Below are positions 7,387 to 14,385 of a DNA stretch of 15,761 nucleotides, in pieces. Location of the stretch: NCBI GenBank assembly GCA_937989875.1, contig CALKBO010000032.1, forward strand, positions 1 to 15,761, in the 5' to 3' direction. Made by a program: the position numbers and the translations under genes. Numbering within the stretch: position 1 is the stretch's first letter; every line of letters begins with the position of its first letter. This stretch comes from an uncultured Collinsella sp. Its GTDB lineage: Bacteria > Actinomycetota > Coriobacteriia > Coriobacteriales > Coriobacteriaceae. The notes beneath the pieces are model-generated. The model worked only from the letters and a program-made list of their open reading frames with translations. It made no database searches and had not been told where the DNA came from.

Positions 7387-7421
7387 ATTGGTGCAAAGCA
7401 ACCTGTCCCCGATGCACCAAT
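7387..7421. repeat. REP-like palindromic element, right copy
   Basis: Perfect 9-bp terminal inverted repeat ATTGGTGCA (7387-7395) and TGCACCAAT (7413-7421), enclosing AAGCAACCTGTCCCCGA. It begins 3 nt after the hydrolase stop codon and is in inverted orientation to the copy at 6162-6194. It may double as a weak hairpin terminator, although no U-tract follows. Confidence 0.65.
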
Positions 7422-7451
7422 CTTCGATGCGCCTGGGGCGGGATCGACCGC

Positions 7452-7457
7452 TATACT
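7452..7457 (+). promoter_or_regulatory. Candidate -10 box for the nucleoid-associated protein gene
   Basis: TATACT (5/6 to consensus) lies 38 nt before the ATG at 7496. The -35 position (about 7428-7434) is GC-rich and poor, so the promoter may be weak or activator-dependent. Confidence 0.4.
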
Positions 7458-7495
7458 GGTTCGTGCCGAAATCGATCTAGAACGGAATGCCGTAT

Positions 7496-8500
7496 ATGAA
7501 AATCAATCACGCGATTCTGCATATCCTGGACTTTGACTCTGCCGTCAACGTTATGAGCCAGCGCGAGCTCGATATCGAGAGCCGCACCGTGCGTAATTTC
7601 GTAACCACGCACCTGCGGCGCGCTCGTACCTCGGCTGATAACAAGCGTGCCACGTTTGCCGAGAACTCCGCATTCGGCGGCGAGCTCAAGGGCTATTTCT
7701 TTGGTGAGCGTGAGTTCGTGGATCTGTCTCAGCAGATTGCGGAGTTCATCTCTTCCGAACTTACCAAGGCCGAGAAAGCCGAGTCCACTGACGTGCTTGT
7801 GGCGGACTTTGATGACGATGAGGATGCCCGCTGGTTTGCCGTGATGCTGCTGGGCTCCAAGCAGGCATTCATGCACGAGGTGGGTCGCGAAGAGGGCGAG
7901 GTGCGTAACGACATCGCGCGCCACTATGCCATTCTGCCGAACCCTTCGCAAAAGGTGCCGAGCTATGCAATCGTGCGTGCAAGCACCATGGAGATCGGCT
8001 ATGTGGATAAGAAGCGCAAGATTGCCGGCGAGGATCGCATGCTCATTCCCGACGGCCTGCTGCAATGCGACACGGGCGTTTCGGGTAAGGAGGTCATCGA
8101 CACGGTGACGCGCGTGGTCGAGGAGGTCGCTGAAGAGCACGGCGCCAACACGGCCGTAGCGCTCGCCAAGGTCAAAGCCGCCGTTGCCGAGAAGGTTGAA
8201 GACGACGAGGAGCTGCCGCCTTGGGATATCGTCGATGAGGTCTTTGAGGACGAGCCGGTTATCAAGGAGAGCGTGCGTGCGGCACTGACCGAGGAGAAGG
8301 TGCCCGAGCGCGTGCCCGTGGAGCGCAAGCAGGTCGAGCGCGCGGCCGTGCGCAATCACAAGATCCGTACCGACACGGGTATCGAGATCAGCTTCCCGGC
8401 CGAGATGGGTTCGAACTCCGAGTACATTGAGTTCGTCAACGAGCCCAACGGCCTCATTTCCATCGAGCTCAAAAATATCGGTAGCATCGAGAATCGATAA
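7496..8500 (+). CDS. Nucleoid-associated protein (NdpA/YejK-like, 37-kDa family)
   Basis: A 334-residue acidic protein. The N-terminus MKINHAILHILDFDS, followed by SQRELDI and a segment with many R/K residues, is typical of the nucleoid-associated protein family (PF04245, NdpA/YejK type). The centre VADFDDDEDARWFAVMLLGSKQAFMHEV also fits that family. The C-terminus ends with EFVNEPNGLISIELKNIGSIENR. E. coli YejK is a nucleoid component; the precise role in Gram-positive-type relatives is not established. I use the ATG at 7496, because GGA lies about 10 nt upstream, rather than the ATG at 7487, which directly abuts that purine stretch. The gene is monocistronic, with a terminator at 8528. Assignment rests on remembered family pattern, not on a search. 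Confidence 0.8.
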   Translation: MKINHAILHILDFDSAVNVMSQRELDIESRTVRNFVTTHLRRARTSADNKRATFAENSAFGGELKGYFFGEREFVDLSQQIAEFISSELTKAEKAESTDVLVADFDDDEDARWFAVMLLGSKQAFMHEVGREEGEVRNDIARHYAILPNPSQKVPSYAIVRASTMEIGYVDKKRKIAGEDRMLIPDGLLQCDTGVSGKEVIDTVTRVVEEVAEEHGANTAVALAKVKAAVAEKVEDDEELPPWDIVDEVFEDEPVIKESVRAALTEEKVPERVPVERKQVERAAVRNHKIRTDTGIEISFPAEMGSNSEYIEFVNEPNGLISIELKNIGSIENR

Positions 8501-8527
8501 GTTGCGTTGCGCCTACAGCGAGAAAGC

Positions 8528-8565
8528 AAAGGCCGAAGCTCCTTGGGGCTTCGGCCATTTTGTTT
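8528..8565 (+). terminator. Intrinsic terminator after the nucleoid-associated protein gene
   Basis: Perfect 9-bp stem GGCCGAAGC / GCTTCGGCC (8531-8539 with 8548-8556), preceded by AAA and followed by ATTTTGTTT. It faces the converging dap-operon terminator 40 nt away. Confidence 0.9.
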
Positions 8566-8600
8566 AGGGATGAATTATCCCGCAGGTTGAGCATACGTCA

Positions 8601-8628
8601 GCGAAAACGCGGTTTGTCAAAACCGCGT
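8601..8628 (-). terminator. Intrinsic terminator of the lysine/DAP operon
   Basis: On the minus strand, ACGCGGTTT / AAACCGCGT form a 9-bp stem with loop TGAC, followed by TTTTCG. It begins 6 nt past the dapH stop codon. Confidence 0.88.
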
Positions 8629-8633
8629 AACTA

Positions 8634-9353
8634 TTAAAGTTGACGTAAGCCCTCTTCCAGTCCGGTCTTGCTGTTGGTCTTCTCGTCGCGCATCTTGATG
8701 ACGCGGGCGGGGACACCGGCCACGACGGCGCCGGCGGGGACATCCTCGACGCACACGGCGCCGGCGGCAACGACAGCGCCCTTGCCTACGTGCACGCCCT
8801 CCAGGACCACGGCGTTGGCGCCGATCATGACATCGTCCTCGATGATGACGGGCGTGGCGCTGGCGGGCTCCACAACGCCTGCCAGCACGGTGCCGGCGCC
8901 GATGTGGCAGTTCTTGCCCACGGTGGCGCGGCCGCCCAGCACGGCGCCCATATCAATCATGGAGCCTTCGCCAATGACGGAGCCGATGTTGATGATGGCG
9001 CCCATCATGATGACGGCGCGATCGCCGATCTCGACGCGGTCACGGATGATCGCGCCCGGCTCGATGCGGGCGTTGATGCCCTTAAGGTCGAGCATGGGCA
9101 CGGCAGAGTTGCGGCAGTCATTCTCGACATCGTAGTAGTCGATGGAGTCGGCATTGGCATCGAGGATGGCCTTGAGCTCATCCCAGTCGCCAAAGACGGT
9201 CTTGCCGCGACGGCCGCCGTAGACATGTGCGTCGCCCCAGGCAACCTTCATGCCGGGCTTCTCGCGCACGTACAGCTTGACAGGTGTCTTTTTGGGCGCG
9301 GTGGCGATGTAGTTGATAATCTCCTGGGCATCCATCTCGGCTGCGTTGCTCAT
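8634..9353 (-). CDS. dapH: Tetrahydrodipicolinate N-acetyltransferase
   Basis: A 239-residue acyltransferase that transfers acetyl from acetyl-CoA to tetrahydrodipicolinate, the entry to the acetylase branch of diaminopimelate synthesis. The N-terminal domain has the family signature ENDCRNSAVPMLDLK. Residues about 90-220 form a left-handed beta-helix of hexapeptide repeats (ARIEPGAIIRD, GDRAVIMMGAIINIGSVIG, GKNCHIGAGTVLAGV, IGANAVVLEGVHVGKGAVV). The C-terminus ends with GLEEGLRQL, as in the Bacillus DapH (YkuQ) form. It closely follows the Bacillus protein as I recall it, and differs from succinylase-type DapD. The ATG follows AAGGAGAG by about 7 nt. It is the last gene of the operon, 39 nt after dapB and just before the terminator. 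Confidence 0.96.
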   Translation of the reverse strand: MSNAAEMDAQEIINYIATAPKKTPVKLYVREKPGMKVAWGDAHVYGGRRGKTVFGDWDELKAILDANADSIDYYDVENDCRNSAVPMLDLKGINARIEPGAIIRDRVEIGDRAVIMMGAIINIGSVIGEGSMIDMGAVLGGRATVGKNCHIGAGTVLAGVVEPASATPVIIEDDVMIGANAVVLEGVHVGKGAVVAAGAVCVEDVPAGAVVAGVPARVIKMRDEKTNSKTGLEEGLRQL

Positions 9354-9392
9354 TTGCTATCTCTCCTTTGGGTGGATTCGGTTGATACCTGG

Positions 9393-10133
9393 TTAGGCAA
9401 ACATGACCTGGTCGAACGTATAGAAGCCGGGTTCGCGGGCGACGAGCTTCTGCGCGGCTGCCAGGGCGCCGTTGACAAAGATCTGACGGCTCGTGGCGCG
9501 GTGGGTGAGCGTGACCTCCTCGTCCTGGCCAAAGAAACTCACCTCGTGCACGCCGGCGACGGTGCCCCCGCGCAGCGAGTGCATGCCGATCTCCTTGGGG
9601 TCACGCGCGCCGCACATGCCCTCGCGGCCATAGACGGGGTGGTAGCCTGCCTCGGGTTCAGCTTCGACGACGGTGTCGAGCAACAACTTGGCAGTGCCGC
9701 TGGGGGCGTCGACCTTTTGGTTATGGTGCGTCTCGACGATTTCACAGTCATAGCCGGGCAGCTCGCGTGTGGCCTGGGCCACTAGATGACGCAGGGCTGC
9801 GATGCCGATGGAGTAATTGCCCGAGTGCATAACGCGGGTGTTCTGGCCCAGCTCACGCAGGCGGTCCATCTGCTCGGGCGTATAGCCCGTGGTGCCCGAG
9901 ACCAACGCGGCGCCCGTGCGCTCGACATAGGCGACGACGGCGTCGAAGGTCGCGACGTTCGAGAAGTCGATAATCACATCGGCAGCCGGTGCGTTCTCGA
10001 GCTTGCTCAAATCGAAGCCAATCTGGGCCACGATATCAAAAACGGGTTGACCGGCGGCGTCGACAACGCCCTCGGCGGTGGTGCGGATGAGCGAGCCCAT
10101 GCGGCCCGTTCCCATAATGACGGTCTTAATCAA
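9393..10133 (-). CDS. dapB: 4-hydroxy-tetrahydrodipicolinate reductase (TTG start)
   Basis: A 246-residue NAD(P)H-dependent reductase producing tetrahydrodipicolinate. The N-terminal nucleotide-binding motif is VIMGTGRMGSLI. The catalytic signature ETHHNQKVDAPSGTA is complete, with the His-His pair and Lys. VSGTTGYT and the C-terminal tail TFDQVMFA fit the family. The start is TTG at 10133-10131: it follows GAAGGGGG by about 9 nt and gives the full first beta-strand. The next ATG would cut into that strand. The frame overlaps the end of the upstream LysA-DapA gene by 8 nt, which suggests translational coupling. Length is normal for DapB. Confidence 0.95.
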   Translation of the reverse strand: MIKTVIMGTGRMGSLIRTTAEGVVDAAGQPVFDIVAQIGFDLSKLENAPAADVIIDFSNVATFDAVVAYVERTGAALVSGTTGYTPEQMDRLRELGQNTRVMHSGNYSIGIAALRHLVAQATRELPGYDCEIVETHHNQKVDAPSGTAKLLLDTVVEAEPEAGYHPVYGREGMCGARDPKEIGMHSLRGGTVAGVHEVSFFGQDEEVTLTHRATSRQIFVNGALAAAQKLVAREPGFYTFDQVMFA

Positions 10134-12435
10134 GCAGACCAGCCCCCTTCAGAGCATCGGTAAGTGCAGAGCGCGTGTCGTCTGCCATGGGGCACAGCGG
10201 CATGCGGTAGTTTGCCTCGATCATACCCATCTGGGCGAGCGCCTCTTTGACGGGGATGGGGTTGACCTCACTAAAGAGGGCATTGATGAGCGGCTGGCCG
10301 GCAATTTGGATATCGCGGGCACGCGCCACGTCACCGTCCAAATAGGCGCGGCACATGTCATGCACGAGCTGCGGCTGCACGTCTGCCCACACGCTGATGG
10401 TGCCCGAGGCGCCCAGGCTCATGAGCGGCACGGTAAGCGCGTCCTCGCCCGAGTACATACGGAAGTCGTCTGACAGCAGGTGGGCGATCTTGGCCGCGTA
10501 GGCGACGTTGCCCGAGGCCTCCTTAATACCCATGATGTTGGGGTGCGCGGCCAGGCGCTCTACGTTGCGCTCGCTGATACCGCAGCCGCAGCGGCCGGGG
10601 ATGTTGTACAGGATGCAGGGGATGTCCACGGCATCGGCGACGGTCTTAAAGTGCTGATAGATACCCTCTTCGTTAGACTTGTTGTAGTAGGGGGTAATGA
10701 GCAGCAGGCCGTCGGCTCCCAAGCCCTGGTAAGTAAGCGACTTGGTGAGCATGGTCTGCGTGGAGTTGGAGCCCGAGCCGGCAATGACGGGGACGCGTCC
10801 TGCAACATGCTTGACCACGGCGGCGACGACGGAGTTGTCCTCGTCGTCGGTCATCGTGGCGCTCTCGCCGGTGGTGCCCAGGGTGAGGATGGCGTCGGTG
10901 CCGTTTTGCAGGTGGAAATCGATAAGGCGCTCGAGTGCGTCAAAGTCGACACTGCCATCCTTTTTAAACGGCGTGACGAGGGCGACGATTGAGCCCTCGA
11001 GATTGCGGATGTCCATGTTCTTCTTCTTCGCGTCCGCGATCTGGATGCGTTTGTTCCATTGAGCTGCGACTGCCAGGCGCTCGTCTTGGGCGCGACGGCG
11101 GGCACTTTCGGCGCGCGACTTGGCCAGCAGCTCTCGGCCGCTCGGTAGCACGTCGAGCGTGGCAAAGTAATCGCCCGGGCGCTCGGCGCGGCGGATGAGG
11201 TCGGCCGAGCCATCGGGGCGCAACAGGACCTCGGCGGAGCGCAGGCGTCCATTGTAGTTGTAGCCCATGGAGTAGCCATGCGCGCCGGTATCGTGGATCA
11301 CAAGCAGGTCGCCCATGTCGATATGCGGCAGCTCGCGATCGATGGCGAACTTGTCGTTGTTCTCGCACAGATTGCCCGTGATGTCGTAGGTGTCCGTGAC
11401 GGGCGCTGTGGTCTTGTCGTCGCCACCCGGCTGGCCCATCACCGTAATGTGGTGGTAAGCGCCATACATGGCAGGACGAATCAGATCGACGGCACTGGCG
11501 TCCACGCCGATATAGTCTTTGTAGATCTGCTTCTCGTGGATGGCCTTGGTGACCAGGCATCCGTAGGGGCCCATCATAAAGCGACCCATCTCGGTGCAGA
11601 TCGCCACATCGCCCATGCCGGCGGGGACCAGAATCTCGTCGTAGGCTGCGTGTACGCCCTCACCGATGGCGTGAATGTCGTTAGCCTGCTGCTCGGGCAG
11701 GTAGGGGATACCCACACCGCCGGACAGATTGATGAAGGCGACGCGTGCGCCGGTCTCGCGCTCCAGGCGTACGGCAAGCTCAAAGAGGATGCGCGCGAGC
11801 TTGGGGTAGTAGTCGTTGGTGACGGTGTTGCTGGCAAGGAATGCGTGGATGCCAAAGTCCTCGGCGCCCTTGGTCTTGAGCATGCGGAAGGCCTCGAAGA
11901 GTTGCTCGGTGGTCATGCCATATTTGGAGTCGCCCGGGTTGTCCATGATGCCGTTGGAGAGCTGGAACAGGCCGCCTGGATTAAAGCGGCAGCTGACCGT
12001 CTTGGGGATGGGCCCCGCAACGCGCTCAAAGAACCCGATGTGGCTGATGTCGTCAAAGTTGACGATGGCACCCAGCTTGTCGGCGAGCTCAAAGTCGGCA
12101 GCCGGTGTGTCGTTGGACGAGAACATGATGTCGTGTCCCGTGATACCCAGTGAGCGGGCGATCATGAGCTCGGTATAGCTCGAGCAATCGCAGCCGCAGC
12201 CGTATTCGTTGAGAATGGAGATGAGCGCCGGGTTGGGATTGGCCTTGACGGCAAAGTATTCCTTAAAGCCCGGGTTCCATGCGAAGGCGTCGCGCACCTC
12301 TTGCATGTTGCGGCGGATGCCCGCCTCGTCATATAGATGAAATGGCGTGGGGAACTGCTCGACGATATGCTCGAGTGTCTCTTTGTCCACAAACGGCTGC
12401 TTGGCCGCATATGCCTCGTTGGGGGTCAATGCCAT
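10126..12435 (-). CDS. lysA-dapA: Fused diaminopimelate decarboxylase - dihydrodipicolinate synthase (LysA-DapA)
   Basis: One uninterrupted 769-residue frame with two enzymes. Residues 1 to about 430 are a fold-type III PLP decarboxylase making L-lysine from meso-DAP: K64 in YFAVKANP binds PLP, LSGGVGIPY is the glycine loop, and C357 in GNLCENND is the active-site cysteine region, followed by HDTGAHGYSMGYNYNG. Residues 431-473 are a charged, probably helical linker. Residues 474-769 are a full-length DapA (296 residues) with T521-T522 in LGTTGES, Y610 in LYNIPGRCG and Schiff-base K638 in GIKEASGN. A separate DapA could start at the internal ATG (11016-11014), but only GAAGAAGAAGAAC precedes it, not a clear Shine-Dalgarno. 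The joined enzymes are the first and last steps of the pathway. The gene leads the operon, behind a lysine riboswitch. A base-call error joining two genes cannot be wholly excluded. Confidence 0.93.
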   Translation of the reverse strand: MALTPNEAYAAKQPFVDKETLEHIVEQFPTPFHLYDEAGIRRNMQEVRDAFAWNPGFKEYFAVKANPNPALISILNEYGCGCDCSSYTELMIARSLGITGHDIMFSSNDTPAADFELADKLGAIVNFDDISHIGFFERVAGPIPKTVSCRFNPGGLFQLSNGIMDNPGDSKYGMTTEQLFEAFRMLKTKGAEDFGIHAFLASNTVTNDYYPKLARILFELAVRLERETGARVAFINLSGGVGIPYLPEQQANDIHAIGEGVHAAYDEILVPAGMGDVAICTEMGRFMMGPYGCLVTKAIHEKQIYKDYIGVDASAVDLIRPAMYGAYHHITVMGQPGGDDKTTAPVTDTYDITGNLCENNDKFAIDRELPHIDMGDLLVIHDTGAHGYSMGYNYNGRLRSAEVLLRPDGSADLIRRAERPGDYFATLDVLPSGRELLAKSRAESARRRAQDERLAVAAQWNKRIQIADAKKKNMDIRNLEGSIVALVTPFKKDGSVDFDALERLIDFHLQNGTDAILTLGTTGESATMTDDEDNSVVAAVVKHVAGRVPVIAGSGSNSTQTMLTKSLTYQGLGADGLLLITPYYNKSNEEGIYQHFKTVADAVDIPCILYNIPGRCGCGISERNVERLAAHPNIMGIKEASGNVAYAAKIAHLLSDDFRMYSGEDALTVPLMSLGASGTISVWADVQPQLVHDMCRAYLDGDVARARDIQIAGQPLINALFSEVNPIPVKEALAQMGMIEANYRMPLCPMADDTRSALTDALKGAGLLD

Positions 12436-12445
12436 GTCCCGTAAA

Positions 12446-12512
12446 CCTCGCTATCCAGACGGCGCCATCTGCGCATCGAATCCGCATAGCGTGGACCCAA
12501 TGTCCGGATAGC
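12446..12512 (-). promoter_or_regulatory. Expression platform of the lysine riboswitch (translational switch)
   Basis: Read on the minus strand. The 3' strand of the aptamer's P1, GCTATCCGGAC (12512-12502), is complementary to GTCTGGATAGC (12460-12450) with one G-U. A competing element, CCACGCTAT (12494-12486), pairs with ATAGCGAGG (12454-12446) with one A-A mismatch and covers part of the GAGG ribosome binding site (12449-12446), which lies 10 nt before the lysA ATG. Lysine binding would hold P1 and leave the second pairing to block translation. No U-tract is seen, so a transcriptional terminator is unlikely. The pairing is visible; the mechanism is inferred. Confidence 0.55.
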
Positions 12513-12663
12513 GCTCCCGCATTGCTGCAGACAGTCCTGTGGGTGTTTCCCACAGGCCCACCAGGTTGTTCGTGCCCGAAAAGCCCAGTTCGGCGGGTTT
12601 CGCCTCCCCACGGGGTCAAAGCCTGCCGGCTCGCCCGCGGTTCTTCGTGCCCGCGCCTCTATC
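12507..12663 (-). ncRNA. Lysine riboswitch aptamer (L box)
   Basis: The minus strand carries the conserved lysine-riboswitch elements in order: GATAGAGGCGCG at the 5' end, a GAAGAAC internal-loop segment, GGGGAGGCG followed by CCCGCCGAACTGGGC, a P4 arm, GGACTGTC, and the closing GGGAGCGCTATC. GATAG pairs with CTATC to make P1. Length is 157 nt, slightly shorter than typical. It lies directly upstream of the lysA-dapA-dapB-dapH operon, the expected target. Binding lysine should reduce operon expression. Confidence 0.92.
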
Positions 12664-12667
12664 AAGT

Positions 12668-12720
12668 GGTAAAGACCCTATCACGTTGCACTTTACCAAA
12701 CAAGAGTATTCGTATATAAC
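12668..12720. promoter_or_regulatory. Divergent promoter region, lysA operon and M20 peptidase gene
   Basis: Plus strand: TTTACC (12692-12697), 17-nt spacer, TATAAC (12715-12720) make a good promoter for the M20 gene. Minus strand: TTGTTT (12703-12698), 17-nt spacer, TAGGGT (12680-12675) with an extended TG, a weaker promoter that would start transcription close to the aptamer. The two -35 boxes abut. A perfect 7-bp inverted repeat GGTAAAG / CTTTACC (12668-12674 and 12691-12697) spans the minus promoter and overlaps the plus -35, and may be a shared operator. Confidence 0.45.
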
Positions 12721-12813
12721 GTTTAAAAAATGCAGGGATATGCTGGAAACATGTGCGCCACAATCCTGTATCACAATAAGTTGCAACAGATGTGCCTCAC
12801 GAAGGGATCCTCT

Positions 12814-14001
12814 ATGACCGAGCTCCAAGAACTCCGTCGCTATCGCCGCGATCTCCATCGCATTCCGGAGCTCGATTTCAATCTTCCGCAAACCATTGCC
12901 TATATCGAGGGCGTGCTGGCACCGCTCGCTTGCGAGGTGACCCATCCGTGCCCCAGCTGCGTCTGTGCTTTCTTCGACGCCGGTGTTGATGCCGCGCATG
13001 CCACGGCGATTCGCGCCGATATGGATGCGCTGCCCATAGCGGAGGCGACGGGAGCGACCTTTGCTTCAACCCATCCCGGCAAGATGCACGCTTGCGGACA
13101 TGACGGACACATGGCCATGGCGCTTGCCGCCGCGACGTATGTTGACCGTACGATTCGCGAACAGCCGGGCGCCATTAGGCGCAACGTTCTCTTTGTGTTC
13201 CAGCCGGCCGAGGAAACGACCGGTGGTGCCAAGACGGTATGCGAGAGTGGTGTGTTCGAGCGCTATGGGGCCGACCGCATTTTTGGCTTCCATGTGTGGC
13301 CCGATCTGCCTGCCGACACGTTGGCGAGTTGTTCCGGTCCGCTGCTGGCGCGTTCGAGCGAGACGCATATCCATATTCACGGGACGAGCATCCATATCGC
13401 TAAGACCTATGGCGTTCCGGTCGAGGAGTCGCACGATGCGGCGCTAGCGGCTGCCAGGTTCTTGGTTGCCGAGCGCGAACTGATGGATGAGCTGGGTGCC
13501 GATGAGCCCTGTATCGGTAAGTTTGGTCTGCTGCAGGCCGGTACCGTCTGCAACGCGGTGGCGGGGGAGGCCCATGTTGCCGGCAGCCTGCGTGTGTTTA
13601 CGGACGACATGTTCGACCGTGCGCGTGAGGGTGTGCGCCGCGTGCTTGATGAGGCATGCGCCGCAACGGGCTGCACATATGACCTTGATTTTGCCGAGGG
13701 TTATCCGCCGGTCGACAACGACCCCGAGCTGTTTGCCAACATCATGCCTGCCTTGCCCGAGCTGCAACTTGTGGACGAGCCGCTGCTGATCGCCGAGGAT
13801 TTCGCGTTCTATCAGCGCCATCTGCCGGGCGTGTTTTTCCTGCTGGGCACGGGTATGCCAGAGGACCAAGACAACCCGAGTGATTCGGATGGCTGCCCCG
13901 CTTATGCCACAAGCGCTCTGCATACCGATAGCATGCTCTTCGACGAGGAGATTCTTCTCAAAGGCTTCGATGTCTACAAACGATTACTTTCGCTTGACTA
14001 A
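12814..14001 (+). CDS. M20D family amidohydrolase, candidate N-acetyl-diaminopimelate deacetylase
   Basis: A 395-residue di-metal amidohydrolase. The N-terminal RRDLHRIPEL and the metal-binding motif HACGHDGH (residues 92-99, with C94 and H96) mark subfamily M20D. E133/E134 in QPAEE, H160 in FGFHVWPDLP, AEDF (327-330) and LH at 369-370 supply the remaining catalytic and metal positions. The lid segment is HIHGTSIHIAK rather than the commoner GGHAA form, a known variant that may change substrate choice. Bacillus N-acetyl-DAP deacetylase is of this family, and the divergent dapH operon makes that role likely here; indole-acetyl, hippurate or other N-acyl substrates remain possible. The ATG at 12814 follows GAAGGGA; the frame to 12730 is a less likely extension. 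It is monocistronic. Confidence 0.9.
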   Translation: MTELQELRRYRRDLHRIPELDFNLPQTIAYIEGVLAPLACEVTHPCPSCVCAFFDAGVDAAHATAIRADMDALPIAEATGATFASTHPGKMHACGHDGHMAMALAAATYVDRTIREQPGAIRRNVLFVFQPAEETTGGAKTVCESGVFERYGADRIFGFHVWPDLPADTLASCSGPLLARSSETHIHIHGTSIHIAKTYGVPVEESHDAALAAARFLVAERELMDELGADEPCIGKFGLLQAGTVCNAVAGEAHVAGSLRVFTDDMFDRAREGVRRVLDEACAATGCTYDLDFAEGYPPVDNDPELFANIMPALPELQLVDEPLLIAEDFAFYQRHLPGVFFLLGTGMPEDQDNPSDSDGCPAYATSALHTDSMLFDEEILLKGFDVYKRLLSLD

Positions 14002-14015
14002 GGCGTGAAGGACTA

Positions 14016-14092
14016 TTTGTTCTAGAAAACACGAACAAACGTACGATATAATAGAGATGTAAGTCTATAGAAACGTTTGACGTTACTAACGT
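14016..14092 (+). promoter_or_regulatory. higBA promoter with two operator-like palindromes
   Basis: Consensus TATAAT at 14047-14052 lies 51 nt before the toxin ATG; no good -35 is seen at the right distance. Upstream is TTTGTTC / GAACAAA (14016-14022 and 14033-14039, 10-nt gap). Between the promoter and the toxin ribosome binding site is a perfect palindrome ACGTTA-C-TAACGT (14080-14092). Either could bind the antitoxin for autoregulation, as is usual for HigA. Confidence 0.5.
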
Positions 14093-14103
14093 AAGGCGAT
14101 ACT

Positions 14104-14385
14104 ATGATTGCATCGTATAAAGATGAGGATACCGAACGCTTTGCCATGGGTGTGCGGGTCAGGAGGTTCGTGCCCTTTGAGCGCGTTGCGCTGAGGAAGA
14201 TTCGCCAACTGCAGGTTTGTGCTTCGCTTGATGATCTTCGCGTTCCGCCGGGCAACCGCCTGGAAGCTTTGAAGGGCGATCGTGCCGGTCAATATAGCAT
14301 CCGTGTTAACGAGCGCTATCGGGTCTGTTTTGAGTGGAGACAGGAGATGGCTTGGAATGTCGAAATCGTCGATTATCACAAGTGA
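14104..14385 (+). CDS. higB: HigB-type toxin (RelE superfamily mRNA interferase)
   Basis: A 93-residue basic protein. RRFVPFERVALRKIRQLQ, followed by LRVPPGNRLEALKGDRAGQYSIRVNERYRVCFEW and VEIVDYHK, is the characteristic HigB pattern: a helical start, then the GxYSIRVNxRYRxxF strand and a final DYHK/DYH motif. HigB toxins cleave ribosome-associated mRNA. Length and the toxin-first order are typical of higBA. AAGG precedes the ATG by 7 nt. Basic residues in the second half are consistent with activity; no truncation is visible. It overlaps the antitoxin gene by 29 nt, implying coupled translation. Confidence 0.92.
   Translation: MIASYKDEDTERFAMGVRVRRFVPFERVALRKIRQLQVCASLDDLRVPPGNRLEALKGDRAGQYSIRVNERYRVCFEWRQEMAWNVEIVDYHK

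Noticed and set aside
8790..9785. Plus-strand open frame of 331 codons opposite dapH and dapB
   Set aside because: Repetitive Asp/Gly/His/Ala composition is the mirror of the hexapeptide-repeat codons of dapH; no ribosome binding site or family resemblance.
11278..12153. Plus-strand open frame of 291 codons opposite the LysA part
   Set aside because: Shadow of a conserved enzyme gene; composition and lack of domain pattern argue against coding.
12730..12813. N-terminal extension of the M20 protein to the ATG at 12730
   Set aside because: The extra 28 residues do not match the family, and a good ribosome binding site precedes the ATG at 12814; the extension would also begin almost at the predicted transcription start.
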